Source of the DNA: Pseudomonadota bacterium
GTDB taxonomy: Bacteria > Pseudomonadota > Gammaproteobacteria > CAMYNG01
DNA: 6,401 nt
Direction: 5' to 3'
Assembly: GCA_020347585.1 (NCBI GenBank)
Contig: CP070733.1
Span: 1,853,977-1,860,377, forward strand
Position 1 is the first letter of the stretch. Each line of letters opens with the position of its first letter. Below, one piece after another: positions 1-6,401 of the stretch. The position numbers were made by a program, and so were the translations under genes. The notes below the pieces were generated by a model. It had not been told where the DNA came from. It was given only the letters and a program-made list of their open reading frames with translations, and did no database searches.

Positions 1-168
1 CCCGTCTGCCAGCGCCTCACGCGCGGCCAGATAGTCCTCGCGCTGCTGGGTGAGCTTGTCCGATGCGGCGGTGGTGGCGCCAATCGCCGGAGTGCCCAGC
101 AGGGCCAGCAGGCCAAGAAACAACAAGCGCACGCGCCACGGGCTGCCCGCGGCTGCCGTCCGGCTCAA
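1..168 (-). CDS. Probable soluble lytic murein transglycosylase (Slt-like), N-terminal fragment
   Basis: Read on the minus strand, 56 codons are open from a TTG at 168-166 to the window edge. The product begins with a Sec-type signal peptide: arginines near residues 3, 12 and 14, a hydrophobic core LLFLGLLALLGTPAIGA at about 15-31, and a small-residue cleavage region near 31-35. The following stretch, LTQQREDYLAAREALADG (39-56), resembles the start of mature Slt70-type lytic transglycosylases, which are periplasmic enzymes that cleave peptidoglycan glycan strands to 1,6-anhydromuropeptides. The catalytic domain lies outside the window, so the family call rests on a short match plus the signal peptide. 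The start is uncertain: the frame stays open upstream to a TAA at 225-223, with alternatives at GTG 195-193, TTG 219-217 and GTG 132-130. TTG 168 gives the most normal signal peptide, but its nearest AGG is about 13 bp away. It is divergent from ilvD. Confidence 0.6.
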   Translation of the reverse strand, partial: MSRTAAAGSPWRVRLLFLGLLALLGTPAIGATTAASDKLTQQREDYLAAREALADG

Positions 169-206
169 ATTTGTATGGTAACCTGTTGTTCTCACGTAAA
201 TTTGAG
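164..206. promoter_or_regulatory. 9-bp perfect inverted repeat, candidate operator
   Basis: CTCAAATTT at 164-172 is repeated inverted as AAATTTGAG at 198-206, with 25 bp between the arms and 34 bp between arm centres. That is roughly three helical turns, so both arms could face the same side of the DNA. Each arm also carries an AAATTT core that is itself self-complementary. The left arm covers the proposed TTG start (168-166) of the Slt-like gene. A factor bound there would sit at that gene's translation start and about 200-240 bp upstream of ilvD. The repeat is seen directly; an operator role is inference. Confidence 0.4.
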
Positions 207-401
207 TCCTCGAGATCAATATTTACCCGATTACTTTAAATCGGCCGATTTCGCCACAGTTTTAGCGCTGAAACGTGAACGGCGCCGCAAGTCAACGCCT
301 CGGCGCGCTGTGACCGGTTGCCGCGGGTGCGGTCTATCCGAATTGGTTAAAATGGCGCGCTCGGCCCCGCGGTAGCGCGGCAATCGGAACGGAGTGCATG
401 C
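169..401. other. Divergent intergenic region between the Slt-like gene and ilvD
   Basis: This 233-bp gap must hold the promoters of both divergent genes. Its left part (about 165-275) is clearly AT-richer than the flanking genes and contains the two symmetric elements listed separately. The right part is GC-rich with only weak hairpin potential: GCGCCG (282-287) can pair with CGGCGC (301-306) over a 13-nt loop, and CCGCG (367-371) with CGCGG (376-380) over a 4-nt loop just ahead of the ilvD ribosome site. A TAAAAT at 348-353 is a possible -10 hexamer, but I see no good -35 at 16-18 bp from it. No convincing sigma70 promoter can be assigned by eye on either strand. I see no branched-chain codon leader peptide, T-tract terminator or riboswitch. 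Confidence 0.6.
238..251. promoter_or_regulatory. Perfect 14-bp palindrome AAATCGGCCGATTT, candidate operator
   Basis: Positions 238-251 read identically on both strands with no spacer; the symmetry ends at 237/252. It lies in the AT-richer part of the divergent gap, 32 bp beyond the inverted repeat and 150 bp before the ilvD start. A dimeric helix-turn-helix regulator is a plausible reader, but no regulator gene is adjacent and I do not recognise the motif as a known consensus. Confidence 0.4.
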
Positions 402-2081
402 ATGACAGACAAACTCAACAAGTACAGCGCCCGGATCACACAGCGCAAGTCCCAGGGCGCATCGCAGGCCATGCTGTATGGGACCGGCATGCGCCCGGAG
501 GACATGGGTAAGGCCGAGGTGGGCATCTCCAGCGTCTGGTACGAGGGTAATACCTGCAACATGCATCTCAATGATCTCGCGGAGCAGGTCAAGGAAGGGG
601 TGGTTGAGGCGGGCCTGGTGGGTATGCGCTTCAATACCGTTGGCGTCAGCGACGGAATTTCCATGGGCACCGAGGGCATGAGCTATTCGCTGCAGTCGCG
701 CGACCTGATCGCCGACTCGGTCGAAACCGTGATGAACGCGCAGTGGTATGACGCCAACATCTCCATCCCCGGTTGTGACAAGAACATGCCCGGCGTAATG
801 ATTGCCATGGGGCGTTTGAACCGCCCGTCGCTGATGGTGTACGGCGGCACAATTCGCGCTGGGCACGTCAACGACGAGCCGCTCGACATTGTTTCGGCAT
901 TTCAGAGTTACGGCCAGTTCATTGCCGGTAAGATCGACGATGGGGAGCGCGAGGCTATCGTGCGCAACTCCTGTCCGGGGCCGGGTGCATGCGGCGGGAT
1001 GTACACCGCCAATACCATGGCGTCGGCCATTGAGGCTATGGGCATGAGCCTTCCCTACAGTTCCTCGACCCCCGCAACCGATCCCAGCAAACACGATGAG
1101 TGCCGGCGCGCCGGACAAGCCATTCGTGACCTGCTCGAACAGGACATCAAGCCGCGCGACATCATGACACGCGAGGCGTTCGAAAACGCCATGGTGATCA
1201 TCATGGCTCTTGGCGGCTCGACCAATGCCGTGTTGCACCTACTGGCGATGGCGCGCGCAGTGGACGTGTCGCTGGGCATCGAAGACTTTCAGGCAGTGAG
1301 CGACCGCGTGCCGTTTATTGCCGACCTCAAGCCGAGCGGCAAGTACGTCATGGAGGATCTGCACGCTGTGGGCGGTACGCCGGCCGTTATGAAGTACCTG
1401 CACGAGCAGGGACTGATCAACGGCGGGTGTCTGACCGTGACCGGCAAGACCATCGCCGAGAATCTCGACGCAGTACCCGGCCTCAGCAAGGGTCAGCAGG
1501 TCATCATGCCGCTGGACAAACCTATCAAGCCCACCGGACACATCCAGATACTTGCCGGGAACCTCGCCCCGGGCGGCTCAGTGGCCAAGATCACTGGTAA
1601 GGAAGGGCTGAGGTTCTCTGGCCCGGCGCGCGTGTTCGATGCCGAAGAGGAGATGCTCGCCGCGCTGGAGCAAGGCGCTATCCACAAGGGTGATGTGGTG
1701 GTGATTCGCTACGAAGGCCCTAAGGGTGGACCCGGCATGCCCGAGATGCTGACCCCCACCTCGGCCATCATGGGCGCCGGTTTAGGTAACGACGTGGCGC
1801 TGATCACCGACGGGCGCTTCTCAGGAGGCTCGCACGGATTCATCATTGGTCACGTTGTTCCCGAAGCGCAGGAGGGTGGACCCATCGCGTTGATCCGCGA
1901 CGGCGATGTGATCACCATTGATGCAAAGTCCAGGGAACTCAGCGTTGATGTAAGTGGCGATGAGATGGCAAAGCGCCGCGCTGGCTGGAAGATGCCGCCC
2001 TACAAGGTCACGCGTGGCACGCTGTACAAGTACATCAAGGTCGTCAAGGACGCATCACAGGGATGTGTCACCGATGAATAG
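402..2081 (+). CDS. ilvD: Dihydroxy-acid dehydratase IlvD (EC 4.2.1.9)
   Basis: This cytoplasmic enzyme dehydrates 2,3-dihydroxy-isovalerate and 2,3-dihydroxy-3-methylvalerate to the 2-keto acids that become valine, leucine and isoleucine. The 559-residue product is complete and belongs to the shorter IlvD/Edd form (E. coli IlvD is about 616). Iron-sulfur cysteines are C52 (TCNMHL), C125 (PGCDKNMPG) and C197 (CPGPGACGG); having all three is typical of the [2Fe-2S] type. Likely magnesium ligands are D84 (VSDGISMG), D126 and K127, the lysine being carbamylated in characterised members, plus E448 (GPGMPEM). S474 in DGRFSGG is the expected catalytic base. Start: ATG 402 has GGAG at 391-394 with 7 bp spacing. 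An overlapping ATG at 398 is out of frame. The stop is followed 49 bp later by the kinase gene. No other ilv or leu gene is nearby and no attenuator leader is visible, so its regulation is unknown. Confidence 0.97.
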   Translation: MTDKLNKYSARITQRKSQGASQAMLYGTGMRPEDMGKAEVGISSVWYEGNTCNMHLNDLAEQVKEGVVEAGLVGMRFNTVGVSDGISMGTEGMSYSLQSRDLIADSVETVMNAQWYDANISIPGCDKNMPGVMIAMGRLNRPSLMVYGGTIRAGHVNDEPLDIVSAFQSYGQFIAGKIDDGEREAIVRNSCPGPGACGGMYTANTMASAIEAMGMSLPYSSSTPATDPSKHDECRRAGQAIRDLLEQDIKPRDIMTREAFENAMVIIMALGGSTNAVLHLLAMARAVDVSLGIEDFQAVSDRVPFIADLKPSGKYVMEDLHAVGGTPAVMKYLHEQGLINGGCLTVTGKTIAENLDAVPGLSKGQQVIMPLDKPIKPTGHIQILAGNLAPGGSVAKITGKEGLRFSGPARVFDAEEEMLAALEQGAIHKGDVVVIRYEGPKGGPGMPEMLTPTSAIMGAGLGNDVALITDGRFSGGSHGFIIGHVVPEAQEGGPIALIRDGDVITIDAKSRELSVDVSGDEMAKRRAGWKMPPYKVTRGTLYKYIKVVKDASQGCVTDE

Positions 2082-2096
2082 CGGCCATTTTTAGCA

Positions 2097-2112
2097 GCGG
2101 CATACCTGCCGC
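2097..2112 (+). other. Short hairpin in the ilvD-kinase gap
   Basis: GCGGCA (2097-2102) and TGCCGC (2107-2112) form a perfect 6-bp stem closed by the 4-nt loop TACC. It sits 15 bp after the ilvD stop and 18 bp before the kinase ATG. No T-run follows on the plus strand, so it is not a standard intrinsic terminator. It might act as an RNA 3'-end stabiliser or influence kinase translation, but it could equally be chance. Confidence 0.25.
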
Positions 2113-2130
2113 ATCCGGCCCCGTTGCGCC

Positions 2131-3726
2131 ATGGCTGCCGCACGCATCTCCAAACTAACCACGGTAGGTTATGCGACCGTTTTCGTGGTGTTGATGCTGG
2201 CGCTGGTGGTGCTGGTGTTGTCGTGGCACGGCTACACGCGTTACAGCGACTTCCGAACTTTTCAAGATGCCGTCGCGGGTGAAGCGGTGCACGGCGTTGC
2301 CGTTGATGTTGCCGCCTTGGTCGCCGAGAAGGCACGCATGGTTAATGTGTTCGCCGATCTTCACAAACCGTTGCTGCAACGAATCGCCACGCTGCCAGAA
2401 ACACGAGACGATGAGTTTCGCACCCTGTCGCGACTTGTTGCGGAGTTTTTCCCGGACTACTTTGCCGTTACCGTGATCGATAGCCGCGGCGAACCGGTGA
2501 TCGATGATTTTGAAGGCCTGATCGGCGAACTGTGCCGTTCGGACATCCAGAGCTTCCATCGTGAGGGGTATGCCGCTACGCGCATTCATCCCAACCCCTT
2601 CGTCTACCATTTCGATGTAATGGCGCCGTGGGAAAGCGGGCAACACAACGGTCTGCTGTTTGTCAGCTTCCAAGCCGATATGCTGGGTACAGTGGTGCGT
2701 CGCGCACAGGCGCCGGGACACATGTTGCTGCTGGTCGATCCCAGCGCATCGAACCTTATCGAGGTCACCGCAGACGGTGCGCGCGTCAACTGGGACCGCG
2801 AGGACTACCGCCTCCAACCCCATGAACTGCGCCGGGTGCTTCACACTGCGCCCGTTACGGGCACTCGTTGGGAGCTCATGGATCTGTATGCACCGGGACT
2901 GTTCGCGGCACAGCGTGAGCGCATCTGGCTGCAGGGTGTGCTGGTGTTCAGCGTGTTTCTGCTGGTAAGCGTTGGCATGCTGTACCTGATACGTCGCACC
3001 GAGCGCCGCCGCGCGCTGGCCGAGGGCTACAAGGACGAACTGGTGTCGGTGGTCAGCCACGAACTGCGCACACCGCTGACATCCATCATGGGTTCGTTAG
3101 GGTTGGTGGCGGGAGGTGCGAGCGGCAAGATCGATGTGAAGACCCGTGAACTCATTGAAATTGCACTCAGCAATACGCGGCGGCTGAACTCAATCATCAA
3201 CGACATACTCGACCTTCGCAAGATAGAAACGGGACATATGCAGTTCGATATGCAGTCGGTGCCGCTGATGGCGCTGGTCGAGAACGCGTTGGCGACCAAC
3301 AGCAGCTATGCCGAAAGCATGGGCGTGACCTACGAACTGGTCGAGGCGTTGCCCGGAGCGCGGGTCAATGCCGATGCGCATCGCATCGAGCAGGTGATGG
3401 CGAATCTGCTCTCCAACGCGGCCAAGTACGGCAGCCAGGGCGATCACATCGAGGTGGCGGTGCAACGCGTGCCGCAGGATTACCTGCGGGTCAGCGTGAC
3501 CGACCATGGGGCTGGTATCCCGGAAAGTTTTCGTAACCGCGTGTTTCGCAAGTTCTCGCAGGCTGATACGTCCTCGACGCGCAACATCAAGGGTACGGGA
3601 CTGGGCCTTAGTATCGTCAAGGCGATCATCGAGGAGCACAACGGCCAAGTGGGATTTGTCTCCGAACCCGGAAACACGACCACTTTCTACTTTGACCTTC
3701 CAGAGCTTTCCGCATCGTCCGTGTGA
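2131..3726 (+). CDS. Membrane sensor histidine kinase (orphan, HisKA + HATPase_c)
   Basis: This 531-residue inner-membrane kinase should autophosphorylate on a histidine and pass the phosphate to a response regulator. TM1 is at about 14-32 and TM2 at about 267-287. Between them lies an extracytoplasmic sensor of about 230 residues with a single cysteine (C135); segments such as FFPDYFAVTVIDSRGEPVI (106-124) suggest a Cache/PAS-like fold, which is inference. After TM2 only about 20 residues, rich in Arg, precede the HisKA domain, so there seems to be no HAMP. The H-box SVVSHELRTP carries H310. The ATP-binding domain has the N-box (NLLSNAAKYG, N425 and N429), G1 (DHGAGIPES from D458), F-box (FRKF, 472-475) and G2 (GTGLGLSIVK, 488-497). 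No receiver or Hpt domain is present and no response regulator is adjacent. The ATG at 2131 is the first usable start after an in-frame TAG at 2092-2094, although no Shine-Dalgarno is visible. Its stop overlaps the next gene's GTG. The signal it senses is unknown. Confidence 0.93.
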   Translation: MAAARISKLTTVGYATVFVVLMLALVVLVLSWHGYTRYSDFRTFQDAVAGEAVHGVAVDVAALVAEKARMVNVFADLHKPLLQRIATLPETRDDEFRTLSRLVAEFFPDYFAVTVIDSRGEPVIDDFEGLIGELCRSDIQSFHREGYAATRIHPNPFVYHFDVMAPWESGQHNGLLFVSFQADMLGTVVRRAQAPGHMLLLVDPSASNLIEVTADGARVNWDREDYRLQPHELRRVLHTAPVTGTRWELMDLYAPGLFAAQRERIWLQGVLVFSVFLLVSVGMLYLIRRTERRRALAEGYKDELVSVVSHELRTPLTSIMGSLGLVAGGASGKIDVKTRELIEIALSNTRRLNSIINDILDLRKIETGHMQFDMQSVPLMALVENALATNSSYAESMGVTYELVEALPGARVNADAHRIEQVMANLLSNAAKYGSQGDHIEVAVQRVPQDYLRVSVTDHGAGIPESFRNRVFRKFSQADTSSTRNIKGTGLGLSIVKAIIEEHNGQVGFVSEPGNTTTFYFDLPELSASSV

Positions 3727-5855
3727 ATACAGTTATGTCGAGCACACAGCTTACGCAGGCGGAACTCGAACAGCGGCTCGAGGCGCTGGTGTACATGGTG
3801 CTGACCGTGCACCGCAGCGTGGAGCCGGCCGCGCTGGAACTGGCGGCCCAGCCGCGCGAGGCACAGGAGCGCTTTCTCGATTCGGTCGAATACATCGCCA
3901 GCCAAACCGCCGAACTAGCCTACAATTTCACTGCGTTCGGCGCGCATACCCTGGCGCGGCTTGACGCGGCGGACTGGTCCGGCTGGGTCAAACGTATTCT
4001 CGATACCTATGATCAGGGCGGCGTGATCGCCGCGATACGGCTCATGCAGCACGTTGGCGACTACCGCCGCGAGGTTCGCGATTCGCAAACCGGCGTGGCG
4101 CTCGACGAGGTGCGCGTCATGCTCGAACACTTCGTGCATGGCCTGAGTGGGCGACCGCTTACCCTGCAGGCCGGTGAACAGGTCTACACCGACACCGAAA
4201 AGCTCTATGTCCCCGAACTGGTATGTGCGTTTGCCGACCGCGCACAGAACCGCAGCCTGATAAAGGCGATGGTGGTACACCAGTGGGCGCAGACTTGGTA
4301 CGGCACCTGGCACATCGATGTGGCCGAACGGGTGCGCAGTTTTTCCGATCCGGCTCGTGCCCTGCGCACGTTCCATGCGCTGGAGGTGATTCGTCTCGAC
4401 GCGCAGATCGCGCGCGACCTGCCGGGGATCCACCGCGAGATGGAGGCGTTGCGCGCTGCGGAGGGCACGCAACTCGATGAGGCACTGTGTCGGCGTACTG
4501 CATCGTTGACGCAGGACGGTGCGGACGTGGAGGAAAGTTGCCTGCTACTGGATCAATTGATTCAGGATCCCTGCGAGCTGCCGGGGGCCTGTTACCAGGG
4601 CCGGTTGCTGCCGGACCTTGTGCAGCCGTTAATAGAGCAGCGCAAGCGCCGCGACAGACAGCTGCTGCAGGAGGCACTGGCGTACTTCATGGCCGGCGAC
4701 GAGTCGGCACAGGAACGCGCTGGTGCAGGCGAGCCGCCGCCGGGTGAGGCACCCGAGGTGCGGGTGGTGCGACGTGCCGCGCCAGAACTGCCCGCGGGCT
4801 TCCAGGTGCGCCTGGAGATCAACGGCGAGCCGGTGCCACCGCATGAGGAGGTGCAGGCCGCGCTAGATTCGATCGTGCAAGACTTTGGCGATGTGCCCGA
4901 CGACTACCTGGTGCCAGCCGGTCACGGCAACTATCGACCATCGGCGGCTCATCCGCAGGATGCACAGGACGGTGCTTCACATCGCGACGGCCTGGAGTAT
5001 GATGAGTGGGATCACCTGCGACAGCAATACCGCAAGGGATTCTGTCGGTTATTCGAGCGTGATGTACATCCGGTGTTTGACGACTTCGTCGAGCAAACTC
5101 GCCACAAGTACCACGGCCTACTAAAGCATATCTATCGTACCTTCGAGGCCCTGCGCGGAGAAGATCGCAACCTCAAGCGCCAGCCGCAGGGCGACGGCGT
5201 GGATATCGACGCGGTGGTCGAAAGTTTTGCAGACCAGCATACCGGGCGGGAGGCGAGTGAATGTCTGTTCACCCGACGGCAGAATGTCGAGCGCGATATT
5301 GCGGTGGTATTCCTGGTCGACATGAGTGGTTCAACCAAGGGGTGGATCAACGAGATTGAGCGCGAGTCGTTGGTACTGCTGTGCGAGGCACTGGAGATGC
5401 TCGGCGATCGCTACGCGATCTACGGTTTCAGCGGCTTCACCCACCGACGTTGCGAACTGTTCAGGGTCAAGGGGATGGATCAGGACTATGACGCGCAGGT
5501 ACAGGCACGCATCAGCGGGATCCTGCCGCAGGACTATACCCGCCTCGGTGTGTTTATTCGCCACGCCACGCGTCTGTTCAGTGAAGTGGAGGCACGCACC
5601 AAGTTGCTAATCACGCTGTCGGACGGGAGGCCCGACGATCAGGACGGATACCGCGGCGCTTACGGCATCGAGGACACGCGCCAGGCGCTGATCGAGGCGC
5701 GCCACCAGGGGATTCACCCGTTTTGCATCACCATCGATGATGAGGCGTTGGAGTATCTGCCTCACATGTATGGCGGCGTTCATTTCACCGTAGTCAGCGA
5801 CGTGCACAAGCTGCCGTACAAGGTCTCGGACATCTACCGGCGGATCACCGTCTAG
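3723..5855 (+). CDS. NorD/CbbO-family von Willebrand factor A protein
   Basis: This 710-residue soluble protein has a C-terminal VWA domain (about 525-705) with an intact MIDAS metal site: DMSGS (D533, S535, S537), T606 in DYTR and D634 in LSDGRPDD. The run from VVFLVDMSGSTKGW through GFSGFTHRRCELF, GIHPFCITID and LPHMYGGVHF to KVSDIYRRIT closely matches the NorD/CbbO family. In known systems such proteins work with a MoxR-type AAA+ ATPase: NorQ-NorD matures nitric oxide reductase, and CbbQ-CbbO remodels inhibited RuBisCO. The N-terminal half (about 1-320) is largely helical, followed by an acidic, Pro/Gly-rich linker (about 325-425) and a YDEWD motif (426-430) typical of the family. No signal peptide or membrane segment is seen. 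No ATPase, nor or cbb gene is in the window, so I leave the symbol empty. The GTG at 3723 overlaps the kinase stop by 4 bp (GTGA); ATG 3735 is an alternative start. Neither has a clear Shine-Dalgarno, which suggests translational coupling. Confidence 0.9.
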   Translation: MNTVMSSTQLTQAELEQRLEALVYMVLTVHRSVEPAALELAAQPREAQERFLDSVEYIASQTAELAYNFTAFGAHTLARLDAADWSGWVKRILDTYDQGGVIAAIRLMQHVGDYRREVRDSQTGVALDEVRVMLEHFVHGLSGRPLTLQAGEQVYTDTEKLYVPELVCAFADRAQNRSLIKAMVVHQWAQTWYGTWHIDVAERVRSFSDPARALRTFHALEVIRLDAQIARDLPGIHREMEALRAAEGTQLDEALCRRTASLTQDGADVEESCLLLDQLIQDPCELPGACYQGRLLPDLVQPLIEQRKRRDRQLLQEALAYFMAGDESAQERAGAGEPPPGEAPEVRVVRRAAPELPAGFQVRLEINGEPVPPHEEVQAALDSIVQDFGDVPDDYLVPAGHGNYRPSAAHPQDAQDGASHRDGLEYDEWDHLRQQYRKGFCRLFERDVHPVFDDFVEQTRHKYHGLLKHIYRTFEALRGEDRNLKRQPQGDGVDIDAVVESFADQHTGREASECLFTRRQNVERDIAVVFLVDMSGSTKGWINEIERESLVLLCEALEMLGDRYAIYGFSGFTHRRCELFRVKGMDQDYDAQVQARISGILPQDYTRLGVFIRHATRLFSEVEARTKLLITLSDGRPDDQDGYRGAYGIEDTRQALIEARHQGIHPFCITIDDEALEYLPHMYGGVHFTVVSDVHKLPYKVSDIYRRITV

Positions 5856-5897
5856 CATGCGATGGCACCAACCAACAATCTATTTAGGTAGCAGTTA

Positions 5898-6401
5898 TTG
5901 ATACCCCTGCACGACGACAATCCCACCGAGCTCGCGCCCATCGTGACGGTCGCGCTGATCGGCCTGTGCGTACTGGCATTCCTGTGGCAGTTGTCCCTGG
6001 GAGAACAAGGCGGCGTGGTGGCCGTCTATGCTTTCGGGCTGATTCCGGCGGTGTTTTTCGGTAGCGAGCAACTACCCGCCGAAGTTGCCGTAGTTGCTCC
6101 GACCGTTACGGTGTTTACCTCGATGTTCCTGCATGGCGGTTGGATGCATCTCATCGGCAACATGCTTTATCTGTGGATCTTCGGCAATAACGTCGAGGAT
6201 TGCATGGGGCACGGGCGTTTTATTGTGTTTTACCTGCTGTGCGGCATTGGCGCCGCAATGGCGCAGGCGCTTCCGAATCCGGAATCGGTGGTGCCGATGA
6301 TTGGCGCCAGCGGCGCGATCTCAGGTGTGCTAGGGGCATACCTGATGCTTTATCCACGCGCCCATGTGTTGGTTGCAATCCCGCTTGGATTTTTCATTTA
6401 C
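5898..6401 (+). CDS. Rhomboid family intramembrane serine protease, N-terminal part
   Basis: The 168 residues visible are the start of a rhomboid protease, which cleaves transmembrane substrates within the inner membrane. The start MIPLHDDNPT (TTG read as Met) is the usual opening of a large bacterial rhomboid subgroup. A first membrane segment lies at about 12-31, and further ones surround the conserved HGGWMHLIGNMLYLWIFGNNVED block (79-101), which carries H84 and the oxyanion-side N88. The nucleophile is S138 in GASG (136-139). The partner histidine of the catalytic dyad, in a later helix, lies beyond the right edge, so activity cannot be confirmed. The start is well constrained: an in-frame TAG at 5889-5891 lies just two codons upstream, and AGG at 5886-5888 gives 9 bp spacing. 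Starting at a later ATG would lose the conserved opening. It follows the VWA gene by 42 bp on the same strand and may be co-transcribed; its substrate is unknown. Confidence 0.92.
   Translation, partial: MIPLHDDNPTELAPIVTVALIGLCVLAFLWQLSLGEQGGVVAVYAFGLIPAVFFGSEQLPAEVAVVAPTVTVFTSMFLHGGWMHLIGNMLYLWIFGNNVEDCMGHGRFIVFYLLCGIGAAMAQALPNPESVVPMIGASGAISGVLGAYLMLYPRAHVLVAIPLGFFIY

Noticed and set aside
175..375. Small 66-codon plus-strand frame upstream of ilvD as a leader peptide or attenuator
   Set aside because: It has no ribosome-binding site, no run of Leu, Ile or Val codons, and no terminator/antiterminator pair follows it.
231..1238. 335-codon open frame antisense to ilvD
   Set aside because: It lies opposite a certain ilvD gene, its product is rich in His, Arg and Ala with no recognisable motif, and long antisense frames are expected in GC-rich coding DNA.
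2097..2112. Intrinsic terminator after ilvD
   Set aside because: The 6-bp stem is short and is followed by ATCCGGCCCC rather than a T-tract, so at most it is a weak structure.
2155..3060. 301-codon open frame antisense to the histidine kinase
   Set aside because: His/Gln-rich composition is the mirror of the sense codons; there are no family motifs and the opposite strand is a clear kinase.
3723..5855. Naming the VWA gene norD or cbbO
   Set aside because: The family fits, but neither nitric oxide reductase nor RuBisCO genes nor the partner ATPase are in the window, so the specific name is not supported.
6094..6300. 68-codon plus-strand frame inside the rhomboid region
   Set aside because: It is in a different frame from the rhomboid, whose conserved motifs and GASG site settle the coding frame.

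Overview
This looks like a GC-rich chromosomal stretch from a proteobacterium, most likely a gammaproteobacterium. That is inferred from the mix of genes (an Slt-like murein transglycosylase start, a short-form IlvD, a NorD/CbbO-type von Willebrand protein and a bacterial rhomboid) and from codon use rich in G/C at third positions. Genus cannot be read from the window. Nothing points to phage, plasmid, insertion sequence, CRISPR or RNA genes.

Layout: (1) 1-168, minus strand, the signal peptide and first mature residues of a probable soluble lytic transglycosylase, cut by the window edge. (2) 169-401, a 233-bp divergent intergenic region with an AT-richer core holding a 9-bp inverted repeat and a perfect 14-bp palindrome; these are the best regulatory candidates here. 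(3) 402-2081, plus strand, a complete dihydroxy-acid dehydratase (ilvD) with all expected cluster, metal and catalytic residues. (4) 2131-3726, a membrane sensor histidine kinase with a large extracytoplasmic domain and no response regulator beside it. (5) 3723-5855, a 710-residue NorD/CbbO-family VWA protein whose GTG start overlaps the kinase stop by 4 bp. (6) 5898-6401, the first 168 residues of a rhomboid intramembrane protease starting at TTG and running off the right edge.

All complete genes downstream of ilvD lie on the plus strand with short gaps (49 bp, -4 bp, 42 bp), so kinase, VWA protein and rhomboid could be one transcript, possibly with ilvD. IlvD is a housekeeping branched-chain amino acid enzyme and probably has no functional link to the rest. 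The most notable point is the tight coupling of an orphan sensor kinase to a NorD/CbbO-type VWA protein. Its usual partners (a CbbQ/NorQ-type MoxR AAA+ ATPase, and nitric oxide reductase or RuBisCO genes) are absent from the window, so its client is unknown.
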